A DNA stretch of 64,000 bases, from assembly GCF_029543245.1 (NCBI RefSeq), contig NZ_JARQWV010000006.1:1-64000 (forward strand), written 5' to 3'. Both the position numbers and the translations under genes were made by a program. The first letter of the stretch is position 1. Each line of letters opens with the position of its first letter. Source of the stretch: Caulobacter endophyticus (GTDB lineage Bacteria; Pseudomonadota; Alphaproteobacteria; Caulobacterales; Caulobacteraceae). The notes beneath the pieces are model-generated. The model saw nothing but the letters and a program-made list of their open reading frames with translations, had not been told where the DNA came from and ran no database searches. Of the stretch, positions 48,753-60,271 are shown piece by piece.

Positions 48753-50906
48753 ATGGACGATCTGGCGCCGACCCCGTTGACCGCGGGCGAGCATGGAGAG
48801 ACCGGCGAACCGCGCGTGCCCTACCGGCTGTTCGCCCTGAAGGACCGTGACACCTTTCTGGTGGCCGACGCCTTCGGCGACGTGCTGGGAGCGGCCGACG
48901 GCCTGTTCCACGACGACACCCGCCTTTTGTCGCGCCTGAGGCTGCTGATCGGCGGGCGGCCGCCGGCCCTGCTGAGCGCCAGCGTCTCGCAGGACAACGT
49001 CTTCTTCACCTCGCACTCGACCAACCAGACCCTGCCGTCGCTGGGCGGGGCGTCGGCGCCGCATGGAGCGATCCACATCGAGCGCAAGCGCTTCCTGTGG
49101 TGCGAGCGGCTGTACGAACGCCTGCGGTTCGTGAACTACAGCCGCGACATGGTCATCCTGCCGGTGGCCCTGGAGTACGACGCCGACTTTCACGACATGT
49201 TCGAGGTGCGCGGCTCCAAGCGCAAAGCCAGGGGCCGGGTGCTGCCGGCCGAGCTGAACGGCCGCTCGGTGCACTTCGCGTATCAGGGGCTGGACGAGCT
49301 GCGTCGCGACAGCGTCATCGCCTTCTCCGAACCGCCCGGCCGCCTGACGCCGCAGCGGGCCGAGTTCATGTTCATGCTGACGCCGGAGACCCATTTCGAC
49401 CTCTATCTCGAGGTGGGCCCAGTCCCGGACCATCCGCCGACCCGCGAGCGCTGGCGGGCCGCCGCCGCCCGGGCCCGGATCGACATGCGCGGCCGCCGCC
49501 GGCGCGGGGCGCGGCTGAAGAGTTCGGGACGCCTCTTCAACGACTGGCTGGAGAAGTCGCGGGCGGACCTGGCCTTGCTGACCACCGAGTTCGAGACCGG
49601 TCCCTACCCCTATGCCGGCATCCCCTGGTTCTCGACCCCGTTCGGCCGCGACGCCATCATCACCGCCTGGCAGGTGCTGTGGATCGAGCCCCGCCTGGCC
49701 AAGGGCGTGCTCGGCTACCTGGCGGAACACCAGGCCGAAGAGGTCAGCGCCTTCCGCGACAGCGCGCCGGGCAAGATCATGCACGAGACCCGCAAGGGCG
49801 AGATGACCCGCCTCGGCGAACTTCCGTTCGGCCGCTACTACGGCGGGGTCGACACCACGCCGCTGTTCGTGGCCCTGGCCTGCGCCTATGCCGAGCGCAC
49901 CGGGGACCTGGCGTTCATCGACGGGCTGTGGGGCGCCCTGCGCGCGGCGGTGGCCTGGATCGAGCAGTTCGGCGACAGCGACGGCGACGGGCTGATCGAC
50001 TACGCCCGCGGCGCCGACACCGGCCTTTCCAACCAGAACTGGAAGGACAGCGAAGACAGCGTCTTCCACGCCGACGGCAAGTTCCCCGACGGGCCGATCG
50101 CCGTGGTCGAGGTGCAGGGCTACGCCTTCGCCGCCTTCAAGGGCATGGCCGACCTGGCCCGTCGCCGAGGCGAGACCGCCGACGCCGAGCGCTGGGCCGC
50201 CAAGGCCGAACACCTGCGGACCATGGTCGAAGAGCGGTTCTGGATGGAGGACAAGGGCTTCTACGCCATGGCGGTCGACGGTCACGGCAAGCCCTGCCGC
50301 GTGCGCGGCTCCAATCCCGGGCATCTGCTGTTCTGCGGCCTGCCCTCGCCCGAGCGCGCGGCCAAGGTGGCCGACACCCTGCTGTCGGCGGCGTTCAACA
50401 ACGGCTTTGGCGTGCGAACCCTGGCCGAGGGCGAGCCGCGCTTCAATCCGATGAGCTATCACAACGGCTCGGTGTGGCCCCACGACACGGCCATCTGCGC
50501 CATGGGCCTGGCGCGCTACGGGCATCGGGACGGCGTGGTGCGAATGACCTCGGGCCTGTTCGAGACCGCCGCCCACTACGAGATGCGGCTGCCGGAGCTG
50601 TTCTGCGGCTTTCCCCGCCAGCCGGGCGAACCGCCGGTGGCCTATCCTGTCGCCTGCCTGCCCCAGGCCTGGGCCGCCGGTTCGGCCTTCATGATGTTGC
50701 AGGCGTGCCTGGGCATCACCGTCGACGGCTGGGCCGGCGAGATCCGCATCCAGGAGCCGCGCCTGCCCATCGGCATCGACAGCCTGTCGATCGAGAACCT
50801 GGGCGTCGGCGATCGCCTGACCGACCTGTCGTTCGAACACGTCGGCCGACACGTCACCGTCCAGGGCGGGCGGCGGTCCACAGTGCCGATCCTCACCCGC
50901 TGCTGA
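48753..50906 (+). CDS. Glycogen debranching enzyme family, amylo-alpha-1,6-glucosidase
   Basis: A 717-residue protein with an N-terminal beta-sandwich (GDE_N-bis type; RLFALKDRDTFLVAD...FHDDTRLLSRL) and a C-terminal (alpha/alpha)6 barrel. In the barrel, PYAGIPWFSTPFGRDAIIT, GLIDYARGADTGLSNQNWKDSEDS and SYHNGSVWPHDTAI mark the catalytic region. Family members hydrolyse alpha-1,6 or related glucosidic bonds. It is followed after 32 bp by a GH15 gene, forming a glucan-processing pair. Confidence 0.87.
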   Translation: MDDLAPTPLTAGEHGETGEPRVPYRLFALKDRDTFLVADAFGDVLGAADGLFHDDTRLLSRLRLLIGGRPPALLSASVSQDNVFFTSHSTNQTLPSLGGASAPHGAIHIERKRFLWCERLYERLRFVNYSRDMVILPVALEYDADFHDMFEVRGSKRKARGRVLPAELNGRSVHFAYQGLDELRRDSVIAFSEPPGRLTPQRAEFMFMLTPETHFDLYLEVGPVPDHPPTRERWRAAAARARIDMRGRRRRGARLKSSGRLFNDWLEKSRADLALLTTEFETGPYPYAGIPWFSTPFGRDAIITAWQVLWIEPRLAKGVLGYLAEHQAEEVSAFRDSAPGKIMHETRKGEMTRLGELPFGRYYGGVDTTPLFVALACAYAERTGDLAFIDGLWGALRAAVAWIEQFGDSDGDGLIDYARGADTGLSNQNWKDSEDSVFHADGKFPDGPIAVVEVQGYAFAAFKGMADLARRRGETADAERWAAKAEHLRTMVEERFWMEDKGFYAMAVDGHGKPCRVRGSNPGHLLFCGLPSPERAAKVADTLLSAAFNNGFGVRTLAEGEPRFNPMSYHNGSVWPHDTAICAMGLARYGHRDGVVRMTSGLFETAAHYEMRLPELFCGFPRQPGEPPVAYPVACLPQAWAAGSAFMMLQACLGITVDGWAGEIRIQEPRLPIGIDSLSIENLGVGDRLTDLSFEHVGRHVTVQGGRRSTVPILTRC

Positions 50907-50938
50907 TTTTCCCCAAAAGCGTAACAAGAACAAAGACC

Positions 50939-52735
50939 ATGCCCCAGAACCTCGACCTGTTTCCGATCGGCAACTGCTCGGTCAGCGCCCTGATCGACCG
51001 CGAAGGCCGCTTCGTCTGGGGCTGCATGCCCCGCATCGATTCCGACCCGGTGTTCAGCACCCTGCTCGGCGGGCTGGAGCCGCCGTTCGAGGGCGGCAAG
51101 GGCCTGTGGGACGTGGTCGTCGACGGGGCGGTGAAGGTCGAGCAGGCTTACCTGCGCAACACACCGATCCTGCGCACCGTGGTCACCGACGCAGACGGGG
51201 CGAGCCTGGAGATCATCGACTTCGCCCCCCGCTTCCAGCAGTTCGGCCGCATCTATCGCCCCACCGCCTTCATCCGCCTGGTGAGGCCGCTCAGCGGGGT
51301 ATGCCGCGCCACTATCCGCCTGCGCCCGACCGCTAACTGGGGCGCGCGCCTGGCCGAGCACACCAACGGCTCCAACCACATCCGCTACCTGTGCTCGGAC
51401 ATGACGGTGCGCCTGACCACCGACTGCCCCGTCTCGCACATTCTGGAGGAACGCACCTTCCGCGTGGAGCGGACGCTGGCGATGTTCCTCGGCGCCGACG
51501 AGGGCTTCGACGCCGACGTCGGCGCGACCTGCGCGCGGATGTTGCAGCAGACCGAGGACTATTGGCTGGGCTGGGTGCGGGGCCTGGCCGTGCCGCTGGA
51601 CTGGCAATCGGCGGTGATCCGCGCGGCCATCACCCTGAAGCTCTGCATGCATGAGGAGACCGGCGCGATCGTCGCGGCCATGACCACCTCGATCCCCGAG
51701 CACGCCAACAGCGGCCGCAACTGGGACTACCGCTACTGCTGGCTGCGCGACGCCTATTATGTGGTCCAGGCGCTGAACCGCCTGGGCGCGGCCGACATCC
51801 TGGAGAACTATCTCTCGTACCTGCGCAACATCGTCGACCGGGCGGCGGGCGGCCACATCCAGCCGCTGTTCGGGGTGGGCTACGAGCCGGCCTTGGTCGA
51901 GCGCTTCGCGCCGGACCTGCCCGGCTATCGCGGCATGGGGCCGGTGCGGATCGGCAACCAGGCCTTCGAGCACCAGCAGCACGACGTCTACGGCCAGATC
52001 ATCCTGTCCTCGACGCAAGCCTTCTTCGACGAGCGCCTGCTGCGGCCGGCCACGGTCGACGACTTCAAGGCCCTGGAGCCGGTGGGCGAGCGGGCCTTCC
52101 AACTGCACGACCAGCCCGACGCCAGCCTCTGGGAGTTCCGCGGCCGCGCCAACGTGCACACCTATTCGTCGGTGATGTGCTGGGCCGCCTGCGACCGCCT
52201 GGGCAATGTCGCCGAGAAGCTGGGCCTGGCCGACCGCGCCAAGTTCTGGAACGACCGCGCGGCCAAGGTGCGCGAGGCCATCGATACCCACGCCTGGAAC
52301 GAGACCCTGGGCCGGTTCGCCGCCACCTTCGGCGGCGAAGAGCTGGACGCCAGCCTGCTGCAACTGGTGGACCTGCGCTTCATCGCCGCCGACGACCCGC
52401 GCAACAAGGCCACGGTCGCGGCCATCGAGGCGGGCCTGCGCAAAGGCAGCTACCTGCTGCGCTACGCCCTGCCCGACGATTTCGGCACGCCGCAGACGGC
52501 CTTCAACATCTGCACCTTCTGGCTGGTCGAGGCGCTGTATCTCGAAGGCCGGGTCGAGGAAGCCAGGTCGCTGTTCCAGGAAATGCTCGACCGCCGCACC
52601 TCGGCCGGCCTGCTGTCGGAGGACATCGGTTTCGAGGACGGCGAGCTGTGGGGCAACTACCCGCAGACCTATTCGTTGGTAGGTCTGATCAACTGCGCGG
52701 CGCTGCTTAGCAGACCCTGGACTTCGGTACGCTGA
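50939..52735 (+). CDS. GH15 glycoside hydrolase (glucoamylase/trehalase-like)
   Basis: A 598-residue protein with the N-terminal beta-sandwich (LFPIGNCSVSALIDREGRF) and an (alpha/alpha)6 barrel. It contains TSIPEHANSGRNWDYRYCW-type and LRDAYYVVQAL motifs, in which the RNWDYRYCWLRD segment is the GH15 signature, and LLSEDIGFEDGELWGNYPQTYS near the C-terminus. Substrates in the family include starch ends and trehalose. Adjacent OtsA/OtsB make trehalase activity plausible. The true ATG is at 50939; a far longer upstream frame is a shadow of the debranching gene. Confidence 0.88.
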   Translation: MPQNLDLFPIGNCSVSALIDREGRFVWGCMPRIDSDPVFSTLLGGLEPPFEGGKGLWDVVVDGAVKVEQAYLRNTPILRTVVTDADGASLEIIDFAPRFQQFGRIYRPTAFIRLVRPLSGVCRATIRLRPTANWGARLAEHTNGSNHIRYLCSDMTVRLTTDCPVSHILEERTFRVERTLAMFLGADEGFDADVGATCARMLQQTEDYWLGWVRGLAVPLDWQSAVIRAAITLKLCMHEETGAIVAAMTTSIPEHANSGRNWDYRYCWLRDAYYVVQALNRLGAADILENYLSYLRNIVDRAAGGHIQPLFGVGYEPALVERFAPDLPGYRGMGPVRIGNQAFEHQQHDVYGQIILSSTQAFFDERLLRPATVDDFKALEPVGERAFQLHDQPDASLWEFRGRANVHTYSSVMCWAACDRLGNVAEKLGLADRAKFWNDRAAKVREAIDTHAWNETLGRFAATFGGEELDASLLQLVDLRFIAADDPRNKATVAAIEAGLRKGSYLLRYALPDDFGTPQTAFNICTFWLVEALYLEGRVEEARSLFQEMLDRRTSAGLLSEDIGFEDGELWGNYPQTYSLVGLINCAALLSRPWTSVR

Positions 52736-52757
52736 AGCTGGGTCAACCCCTTCGGCC

Positions 52758-52782
52758 TCACGTTTTGGTCAGTCAAACGTGA
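52758..52782. promoter_or_regulatory. TCACGTTT/AAACGTGA inverted repeat
   Basis: An 8-bp perfect inverted repeat with a 9-nt spacer, 86 bp upstream of otsB and 22 bp after the GH15 stop. It could be an operator for the otsBA operon or a weak stem. A GC-rich hairpin (ACCCCCC...GGGGGG) follows at about 52782-52806. Confidence 0.35.
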
Positions 52783-52868
52783 CCCCCCGACCAGCGGGTT
52801 GGGGGGATCGAACCGAGCCTAGGGGCGTTCTTGGCGGCTGAGTTCCATAGTGAAAGGGGCCTAACTGC

Positions 52869-53644
52869 ATGACCACGTACGGGTCTGCCGCTCGGCTTGC
52901 GTCGTCGGATCTTCCGCCGCCGCCCACCAGTATTCCTGCCAATTGCGCGCTGTTCCTCGACCTCGACGGAACCCTTGCGCCCATCATGCCGCGTCCCGAC
53001 GACGTCGGCCCCGACGCCGCGCGCGCGGCCCTGATCGCGCGCCTGCGCGAAGCCTTCGATGACCGCGTGGCGGTGATCAGCGGCCGTTCGCTGGATGATC
53101 TTTCCCGTATCCTGGGCGACGGCGCCCTGGCCTACATGGCCGGCGTGCACGGCCTGGAGCGCCGCACGCCCGAGGGCGTGTTCCGCGCCCAGCCCCATGA
53201 AGGCCTGGCCGAGGCCCGCGACGTCCTGGCCGATCTGGCCCGCTGCGACCGCGGCCTGATCTTCGAGGACAAGCACCTGAGCGTCGGCCTGCACTACCGC
53301 AACACCCCGTCGGCCGCCGACGCGGTGATCGAGGCGGCCGAGCGCCTCAAGCGCCAGACGGGCCTGGTGCTGCAACTGGGCGACATGGTCGCCGAGCTGC
53401 GCACGCCCGGCCAGGACAAGGGCTCGTCAGTCGCCGCCCTGCTGCGCGAACCGGCCTTCGACGGCGCCCTGCCGATCTTCATCGGCGACGATCTGACCGA
53501 CGAGGACGGCTTCGAGGCCGCCCGCCGCCTGGGCGGCTACGGCGTGCTGGTCGGCCCCGAGCGGCCCAGCGCCGCCGGCTATCGCCTCGACGGTCCCGAG
53601 GCGGTCCACGCCTGGCTGGACGCCATCGCTCGGGAGGCCGCCCG

Positions 53645-53648
<4 letters not shown>
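52869..53648 (+). CDS. otsB: Trehalose-6-phosphate phosphatase
   Basis: A 259-residue HAD-superfamily enzyme. Motif I FLDLDGTLAPI holds the nucleophile Asp, followed by VISGRSLDDL, GVHGLERR and the late motif IFIGDDLTDEDGFEAAR. It dephosphorylates trehalose 6-phosphate to trehalose in the cytoplasm. It overlaps otsA by 4 bp, with the order phosphatase then synthase. Confidence 0.93.
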
Positions 53649-55102
<1,454 letters not shown>

Positions 55103-55115
55103 GAGCGACACGCAG

Positions 55116-55961
55116 ATGGCCCCGCGTCCCACCTGGCAGGGCCATCTGCGGCTCTCGCTCGTCACCTGCCCGGTGGCGCTCTACACGGCCACCAATCCCG
55201 GCGGCGAGGTGCGCTTCAACCTGCTGCACCCCAAGACCCACAACCGCATCAAGATGGTAGCCACCGATCCGGACCTGGGCCCCGTCGAGCGCTCGGATCT
55301 CGTCAAAGGGTACGAGGTCGAGAAGGACCGCTACGTCATCGTCACGCCGGAAGAGATCGAGAGCGTGCGGCTGGAAAGCACCCGCACCATCGACATCGAG
55401 CGCTTCGTCGACGTGGCCGACATCGACCGGCTGTTCTGGGACAATCCCTATTTCCTGGTCCCCGACGGCAAGCTGGCGGTCGAGGCCTACAGCGTGATCC
55501 GCGACGCCATGGCCGGCGCCAAGCGCATCGCCCTGGGCCGCGTGGTCATGCACACCCGGGAGCGCCTGCTGGCCATCGAGCCGCGCGGAAAGGGGCTGGT
55601 GGCCTGGTCGCTGCGTGCCTACGACGAGGTGCGCGATCCGGCCGACCTGTTCGACGACATCCCGGCCAAGAAGGCCGATCCGTCGATGATCGCCATCGCC
55701 CGCAAGATCATCGAGCAGCAGGACGGCCCCTTCGAGCCCGAGGACTTCAAGGATCGCTACGAAGAGGCCCTGCGCGACCTGATCAAGCGCAAGGAAAAGG
55801 GCGGCAAGACCAAGGTCACCGCCGCCCCTCCCGAGGACACCAACGTCGTCGACCTGATGGAGGCCCTGCGCAAGAGCCTGGGCGGCAAGGCGCCCGCCGC
55901 AAAGGTGCCGGCGAAGAAGGCTGCGGCCAAGAGCACTGCCAAGACCAAGAAGGCGTCCTGA
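55116..55961 (+). CDS. ku: Ku DNA end-binding protein
   Basis: A 281-residue bacterial Ku. The opening is RPTWQGHLRLSLVTCPVALY, then VKGYEVEKDRYVIVTPEEIE, the Ku core with RIALGRVVMHTRERLLAIEP and GLVAWSLRAYDEVR, and a Lys/Ala-rich C-terminal tail (APAAKVPAKKAAAKS) typical of DNA-binding extensions. It threads onto broken ends and recruits LigD for non-homologous end joining. No ligD is in the window. It follows otsA by 13 bp, linking desiccation solutes with break repair. Confidence 0.92.
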   Translation: MAPRPTWQGHLRLSLVTCPVALYTATNPGGEVRFNLLHPKTHNRIKMVATDPDLGPVERSDLVKGYEVEKDRYVIVTPEEIESVRLESTRTIDIERFVDVADIDRLFWDNPYFLVPDGKLAVEAYSVIRDAMAGAKRIALGRVVMHTRERLLAIEPRGKGLVAWSLRAYDEVRDPADLFDDIPAKKADPSMIAIARKIIEQQDGPFEPEDFKDRYEEALRDLIKRKEKGGKTKVTAAPPEDTNVVDLMEALRKSLGGKAPAAKVPAKKAAAKSTAKTKKAS

Positions 55962-55975
55962 GTAAAATTCCGAGT

Positions 55976-56072
55976 ATCCCCCCGAAGGCGGGGATCCAAG
56001 CTGAGGCGGCCGTCGTGGCGCAGCACATGCCGCAAGCTCGACTTGGACCCCCGCCTTCGCGGGGGATCGGGG
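55976..56072. repeat. Inverted repeat between convergent genes
   Basis: CCCCGAAGGCGGGGATCCAAG near 55982 and CTTGGACCCCCGCCTTCGCGGGG near 56043 form imperfect complementary arms. Each arm also folds alone (CCCCG...CGGGG). It lies between convergent Ku and MFS genes and probably ends both transcripts. It is a different family from copies A to C. Confidence 0.65.
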
Positions 56073-56077
56073 TGGGT

Positions 56078-57391
56078 TTAGGCCTCCTGCCCCACCGGCG
56101 ACCTGGCCTCCTTCAGCCGCAGGTAGATGCAGCCGAAGCCGACCACGGCGTTGAGGATGCCGACCAGCACGAACGGCGAGGCCGGGCTGATCACGTCGAA
56201 CAGCACGCCGCCCAGCGTACCCAGCACCAGGATGCCGAAGGCGCCGCACAGGTTGAAGAAGCCGATCACCGCGCCCCGGCCCTCTTCCGGCGCTTCCTTG
56301 CCGATCAGGGCCTGGGAGCCGATGAAGGCGCTGATCTGGCCCACGCCCAGCAGCACGAACAGCGGCAGAGCCGCCTTGCTCAGCGGATCGTCGATGAACA
56401 TGGTCGCCAGATAGCCGACCGCGCCCAGCAGCATGCAGGCGGCCAGGGCCGTCAGGCGGTGGGCCTTGTCGATCATCAGGGCCACGACCACCGGCCACAG
56501 CAGCGCCGCCGACTGGGCGACGATGAACGGGATGCGACCCTGGTCGAGGGCGTCGGCCAGGCTGGCGCCGTCCTCCAGCGCCGCCTTCTTGCCCCACGCG
56601 ATGGCGTAGGCGCCGACGATGGCCAGGTCGCCCCGGGCCACGAAGGCCGAGGCGTAGGCCAGGACGATGCGCGGGTTGGACTTGGCGGCGGCGACGCCTA
56701 CGCCCAGCTGGGTCGAGAGCTTGACCCGCTCGACCGAGCGCGTCGCCGCGCCCGGCTTGAGGCCCAGCCACATGACCGCGGCCGAGACCAGGCAGATGGC
56801 GGCGGCGATGGCCAGCGCGGCCTGGCCGGCGGTCTTTTCGTCCATGCCCTGGCCGACGAACACGGCCGGCAGCTTGCCGATGGCCAGGGCCAGAACCACC
56901 ACGCCCAGGCCGTTGAGGATGCCCGACAGGGCGACGATCTTGCCGCGGTCGCGGGCCTTCACATAGTCGGCCAGGATGGTCGACAGCATGCCGGTCGTGG
57001 CGCCGATGCCGATGGCGTAGACCACCTTGTAGAGTGACAGGTCCCAGATGTTGGTGGCCAGCGGAAACAGCAGATAGCCGGCCGCCGTGGCCAGGAAGCC
57101 GATGGCGTAGACCGCACGGCGGCCGACCCGGTCGGCCAGGGCGCCGGCCAGGCCGAACACGAATAGCAGCGCCACCTCGTTGACGAGGTTCAGGATGCCC
57201 AGGACCGAGCCCTGACGATCCAGCGGCACGCCGAGATTGGCGCTGAGCACGTAGGGCGTCATCACCGCGACCGTCGTGGCCAGGCCGATGTTGACGAAGG
57301 CGGCGTAGAGCGCGGTCCACATGTGGCCGGCGCGCACGCCGGGCTCGGTCGCCAGAATGCCGAACCGCTCGGGGTTCTTGGGCGCTGCCAT
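56078..57391 (-). CDS. MFS transporter
   Basis: A 437-residue major facilitator with about twelve transmembrane helices. The GALADRVGRRAVYAIGF segment in loop 2-3 is the MFS signature, and the C-terminal half has a similar repeat. The ATG at 57391 has GGAG 8 bp upstream; a slightly longer frame lacks one. It is downstream of the TonB receptor on the same strand but separated by a strong terminator. Together they could move the cluster substrate across the outer and inner membranes. Confidence 0.87.
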   Translation of the reverse strand: MAAPKNPERFGILATEPGVRAGHMWTALYAAFVNIGLATTVAVMTPYVLSANLGVPLDRQGSVLGILNLVNEVALLFVFGLAGALADRVGRRAVYAIGFLATAAGYLLFPLATNIWDLSLYKVVYAIGIGATTGMLSTILADYVKARDRGKIVALSGILNGLGVVVLALAIGKLPAVFVGQGMDEKTAGQAALAIAAAICLVSAAVMWLGLKPGAATRSVERVKLSTQLGVGVAAAKSNPRIVLAYASAFVARGDLAIVGAYAIAWGKKAALEDGASLADALDQGRIPFIVAQSAALLWPVVVALMIDKAHRLTALAACMLLGAVGYLATMFIDDPLSKAALPLFVLLGVGQISAFIGSQALIGKEAPEEGRGAVIGFFNLCGAFGILVLGTLGGVLFDVISPASPFVLVGILNAVVGFGCIYLRLKEARSPVGQEA

Positions 57392-57417
57392 CGGGAACTC
57401 CAGAAAGAACTTTGGGG

Positions 57418-57455
57418 GCAAGGAAAAGGCCCGGCGCGCAGGGGCGCCGGGCCTT
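57418..57455 (-). terminator. Rho-independent terminator of the TonB receptor gene
   Basis: A 12-bp perfect stem, AAGGCCCGGCGC / GCGCCGGGCCTT (57426-57437 and 57444-57455). On the minus strand it is followed by TTTTCCTT. It lies 23 bp after the receptor stop and before the MFS start. Confidence 0.85.
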
Positions 57456-57477
57456 GAAGGTCACGCGATCAGCGCGA

Positions 57478-60126
57478 TCAGAAGGTCTTGCTGATGCGGA
57501 TCGAGGCGGCGCGCTTCTCGGGCAGAGAAACCACGTAGGAGCGCGGCGGCGTGTTGTTGTTCAGATCGAAGAAGCCGAAGTCGGTCGCCGCGATGGCGTT
57601 CTTCGGGGTGTCGTCGTCGAACAGGTTGGTGACGGCCAGATCGATGCCCCACGACCCGTCGGTGATCCCGGCCCGCAGATCCGAGACGAAGTAGCTCGGC
57701 AGCCAGGTCAGGTTGTTCTGGGTCATGTAGCGCTTGGACTGGTAGCGGCCCGACAGTTCGGCGGTCCAGGACCAGTTCGACATCTTCGGCAGCTCGCCGG
57801 TGACCAGCGCCGAGATGTTGAAGCTGTGCTTGGGCGTCAGCGGAACGGCCTTGCCGGTGTAGTCGCCGTTGGTGGACTCGATCCGGTCGAAGTAACCGGG
57901 GGTCGGGACCTTGTAGTCGGTGAACTCGGCGTCGGTGTAGGTGTAGTTGCCACTCAGCGTCAGCCAGTGGGTGGCCCGCCAGTCGCTGGTCAGGTCGATG
58001 CCCTTGCTTTCGCTTTCACCGGCGTTCTCGACCGACGGCACCGAGGTGCCGCCGAGCACCTTGGTGGTGCCGATCTGCTGGTTCTTGTAGCGGTTGAAGA
58101 AGATCGCTCCGTTCAGGACTAGGTCGCCGTCGAGGAAGACGTTCTTCGAGCCGATTTCGAAGCTTTGCAGCTTTTCCGGCTTGAAGGTGGAGTCGACGCT
58201 GCCGCTGGTGCCGGTGGTGTCGACGCCGCCCGGCTTGAAGCCTTCGCCGTACGACGCATAGACCGAGTTGCGCGAGGTAAGCTTGTAGTTGGCCACGAAG
58301 TTCGGCGTGAAGGCGTCGGCGCGGACGGTCTTCTTGTCGATCTGGGTGGTCCTGGCCAGCTGGGCGTTGCGAGCGGCGACGGTGCCGGCCGGACCGGCGG
58401 CGCAGCCCAGCTGCTGCAGGCAGACCAGCTGCACGCCGAACAGACGGTAGTACATCGGCTGGTACGGGCTGCCGCGATAGGCGACGCGTTCCTCGATATA
58501 GCGACCGTCGAAGCGCAGGGTCAGGGCGTCGGTGACGTCGTATTCGACGCTGCCGGCCCACGACAGCGAGTCCGTTTCGCGCGAGATCTTCAGCGGATAG
58601 TCCGCCGTGGCCTTCGCGGTCGTGGTCGGCGCCTGGAAGGCCCCGGTCGCCGTGGCGCCGCCGCCCATGAAGAGCGCCGTCAGGATGGTCAGACGCGGGT
58701 CGGAACCCTCGCGCATCCAGAACTGGTCCTTGTTGATCTGGCTGGCGGTCTCGTGGAAGTACAGGCCTTCCAGCGAGGTGCGCAGCTTGCCGAAGTCCTT
58801 GCTCCAGCGCAGGGTCTGGCTCTGCTGCTTGGTGTCGAAGTCATCGTCCAGCATCACCGAGAAGCCGATGGCCGGCAGGCCCCCGGTCGGCGCGACGGTC
58901 GAGTAGTTGACGCCATAGGCGCGCAGGAAGCCCAGGTACTGGTAGAGCGAGCCGTAGAACGGCGCCATGCCCGCATAGAGCGGCAGGACATTGCCGCTGA
59001 GGCTGTTGTTGGAGTTGTCGAAGTCCTGGATCTGGGTGGTCTCGCCGCGGGTGATGCCGGTCAGCGAGGTGAAGGTGCCCCAGTCGCTCTCGTAGTTGAC
59101 CTCGAACGAGGCGCGGGTCGCATCCGTGACCGTGCCCTTGAAGTCCTTGCCCGTGCGCGGATCCAGCGAGTAGGCGATGGTCTGGCTCTTGACCACCGCG
59201 GCGTCGCTGAGGTCGCCCTTGACCGTGAAGCCGGGGCGATTGTTGCTGGGATCGGTGACCGCGACGCCGAGATTGGCGGTGTTGGCCGTGCCGGTCCGCG
59301 GGTTCACCGCCGTGATGTAGGCGCGGGCCATCTGGTCGTATTCTTCGTGCGAGGTCTGCACCCGGGCGAAGACGCTCAGCTTCTCGGTCGGCTTCATCAG
59401 CACGCTGAAGGCCGCGCCCTTGGCTTCACCGCCGCCGACGCGCTTGCCGCTGACGCTGTTGAGGTACTGACCGTCGTTTTCCCAGGCGCCGGCGTTCAGG
59501 TTGATCGCCAGCTTGTCCTGCACGAGCGGGACCGAGAGCGAGACCTTGCCTTCCTTCAGGCCGAAGTCGCCGGCCTCCAGGCTGAGCTTGCCCTCGAACT
59601 CGCCAAGGTTCGGACGCTTGGAGATGTAGTTGATCGCGCCCGAGAAGGCCGAACGGCCGTAGAGCACGCTCTGCGGACCCTTCACGATCTCGATGCGCTC
59701 GGCGTCGACGAAGCGCAGGGACGCCAGGGCGCCGCCGCCGGCGGTGGCGAAGGCTTCCGACGACGTGTCGACCCCATCCACCAGGATGGCCACGTTCGGA
59801 CGGCCGCGCACGGCCTGCACGCCGCGGATCGCCGGGCGCGTGTCGCTGGGCGTCAGGCCCTGATCGAAAGTCAGGCCGGCGGTGGATTGAGCCACGCGGC
59901 TGATGTCGGAAATATTGCGACGCTCGATCGTCTCGGCCGAGACCGCGTTGATCGTGATCGGAACCTCTTGCAGAGATTCAGACTTGTTACGCGCCGTGAC
60001 GGTGATCTCCCCAATCACCGTCATATCTTCTGAAGTCGTCGTTTGCGCGAGGGCTTGCCCCGAACAAATCAGAAGCGTAAGAGCGCTCGCGCTCGCGCCA
60101 TAGATACTCATAGCTGACTTGGTCAT
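57478..60126 (-). CDS. TonB-dependent receptor, catabolic cluster
   Basis: An 882-residue receptor. The signal peptide ends GQALAQ, followed by a plug with EITVTARNKSESLQEVPITI (TonB-box-like ITVTAR) and FDQGLTPSDTRPAIRGVQ. The beta-barrel has the VLYGRSAFSGAINYIS and YASYGEGFKPGG motifs and a terminal Phe. This is the type common in sphingomonads and Caulobacter for aromatic, terpenoid or siderophore uptake. The ATG at 60126 has GAGGGGAG upstream. It is divergent from a TetR gene that probably regulates it. Confidence 0.9.
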   Translation of the reverse strand: MTKSAMSIYGASASALTLLICSGQALAQTTTSEDMTVIGEITVTARNKSESLQEVPITINAVSAETIERRNISDISRVAQSTAGLTFDQGLTPSDTRPAIRGVQAVRGRPNVAILVDGVDTSSEAFATAGGGALASLRFVDAERIEIVKGPQSVLYGRSAFSGAINYISKRPNLGEFEGKLSLEAGDFGLKEGKVSLSVPLVQDKLAINLNAGAWENDGQYLNSVSGKRVGGGEAKGAAFSVLMKPTEKLSVFARVQTSHEEYDQMARAYITAVNPRTGTANTANLGVAVTDPSNNRPGFTVKGDLSDAAVVKSQTIAYSLDPRTGKDFKGTVTDATRASFEVNYESDWGTFTSLTGITRGETTQIQDFDNSNNSLSGNVLPLYAGMAPFYGSLYQYLGFLRAYGVNYSTVAPTGGLPAIGFSVMLDDDFDTKQQSQTLRWSKDFGKLRTSLEGLYFHETASQINKDQFWMREGSDPRLTILTALFMGGGATATGAFQAPTTTAKATADYPLKISRETDSLSWAGSVEYDVTDALTLRFDGRYIEERVAYRGSPYQPMYYRLFGVQLVCLQQLGCAAGPAGTVAARNAQLARTTQIDKKTVRADAFTPNFVANYKLTSRNSVYASYGEGFKPGGVDTTGTSGSVDSTFKPEKLQSFEIGSKNVFLDGDLVLNGAIFFNRYKNQQIGTTKVLGGTSVPSVENAGESESKGIDLTSDWRATHWLTLSGNYTYTDAEFTDYKVPTPGYFDRIESTNGDYTGKAVPLTPKHSFNISALVTGELPKMSNWSWTAELSGRYQSKRYMTQNNLTWLPSYFVSDLRAGITDGSWGIDLAVTNLFDDDTPKNAIAATDFGFFDLNNNTPPRSYVVSLPEKRAASIRISKTF

Positions 60127-60271
60127 GACTCCCCTCTTCAAATCTTGACCACACCCCGCCGCGTTCCCCGCGACTGTTCCCCGACGGTCAAGATGATGGA
60201 GCCGGACCAATACAGGTCTTGCGATAAAGCGTTTGTCCGTCCATCGGATAGGAGTTCAGGAAAGTCCCGCC

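Noticed and set aside
49097..52735. A single 1212-residue reading frame across the debranching and GH15 genes
   Set aside because: The first 614 codons are an Arg/Gly/Pro-rich shadow of the debranching enzyme frame. The real GH15 start is the ATG at 50939 with a normal family N-terminus.
48690..52869. EcfG-type promoters before the debranching gene, otsB and ku
   Set aside because: No GGAAC with a correctly spaced GTT was found upstream of these starts; only the site at 47494 is a partial match.
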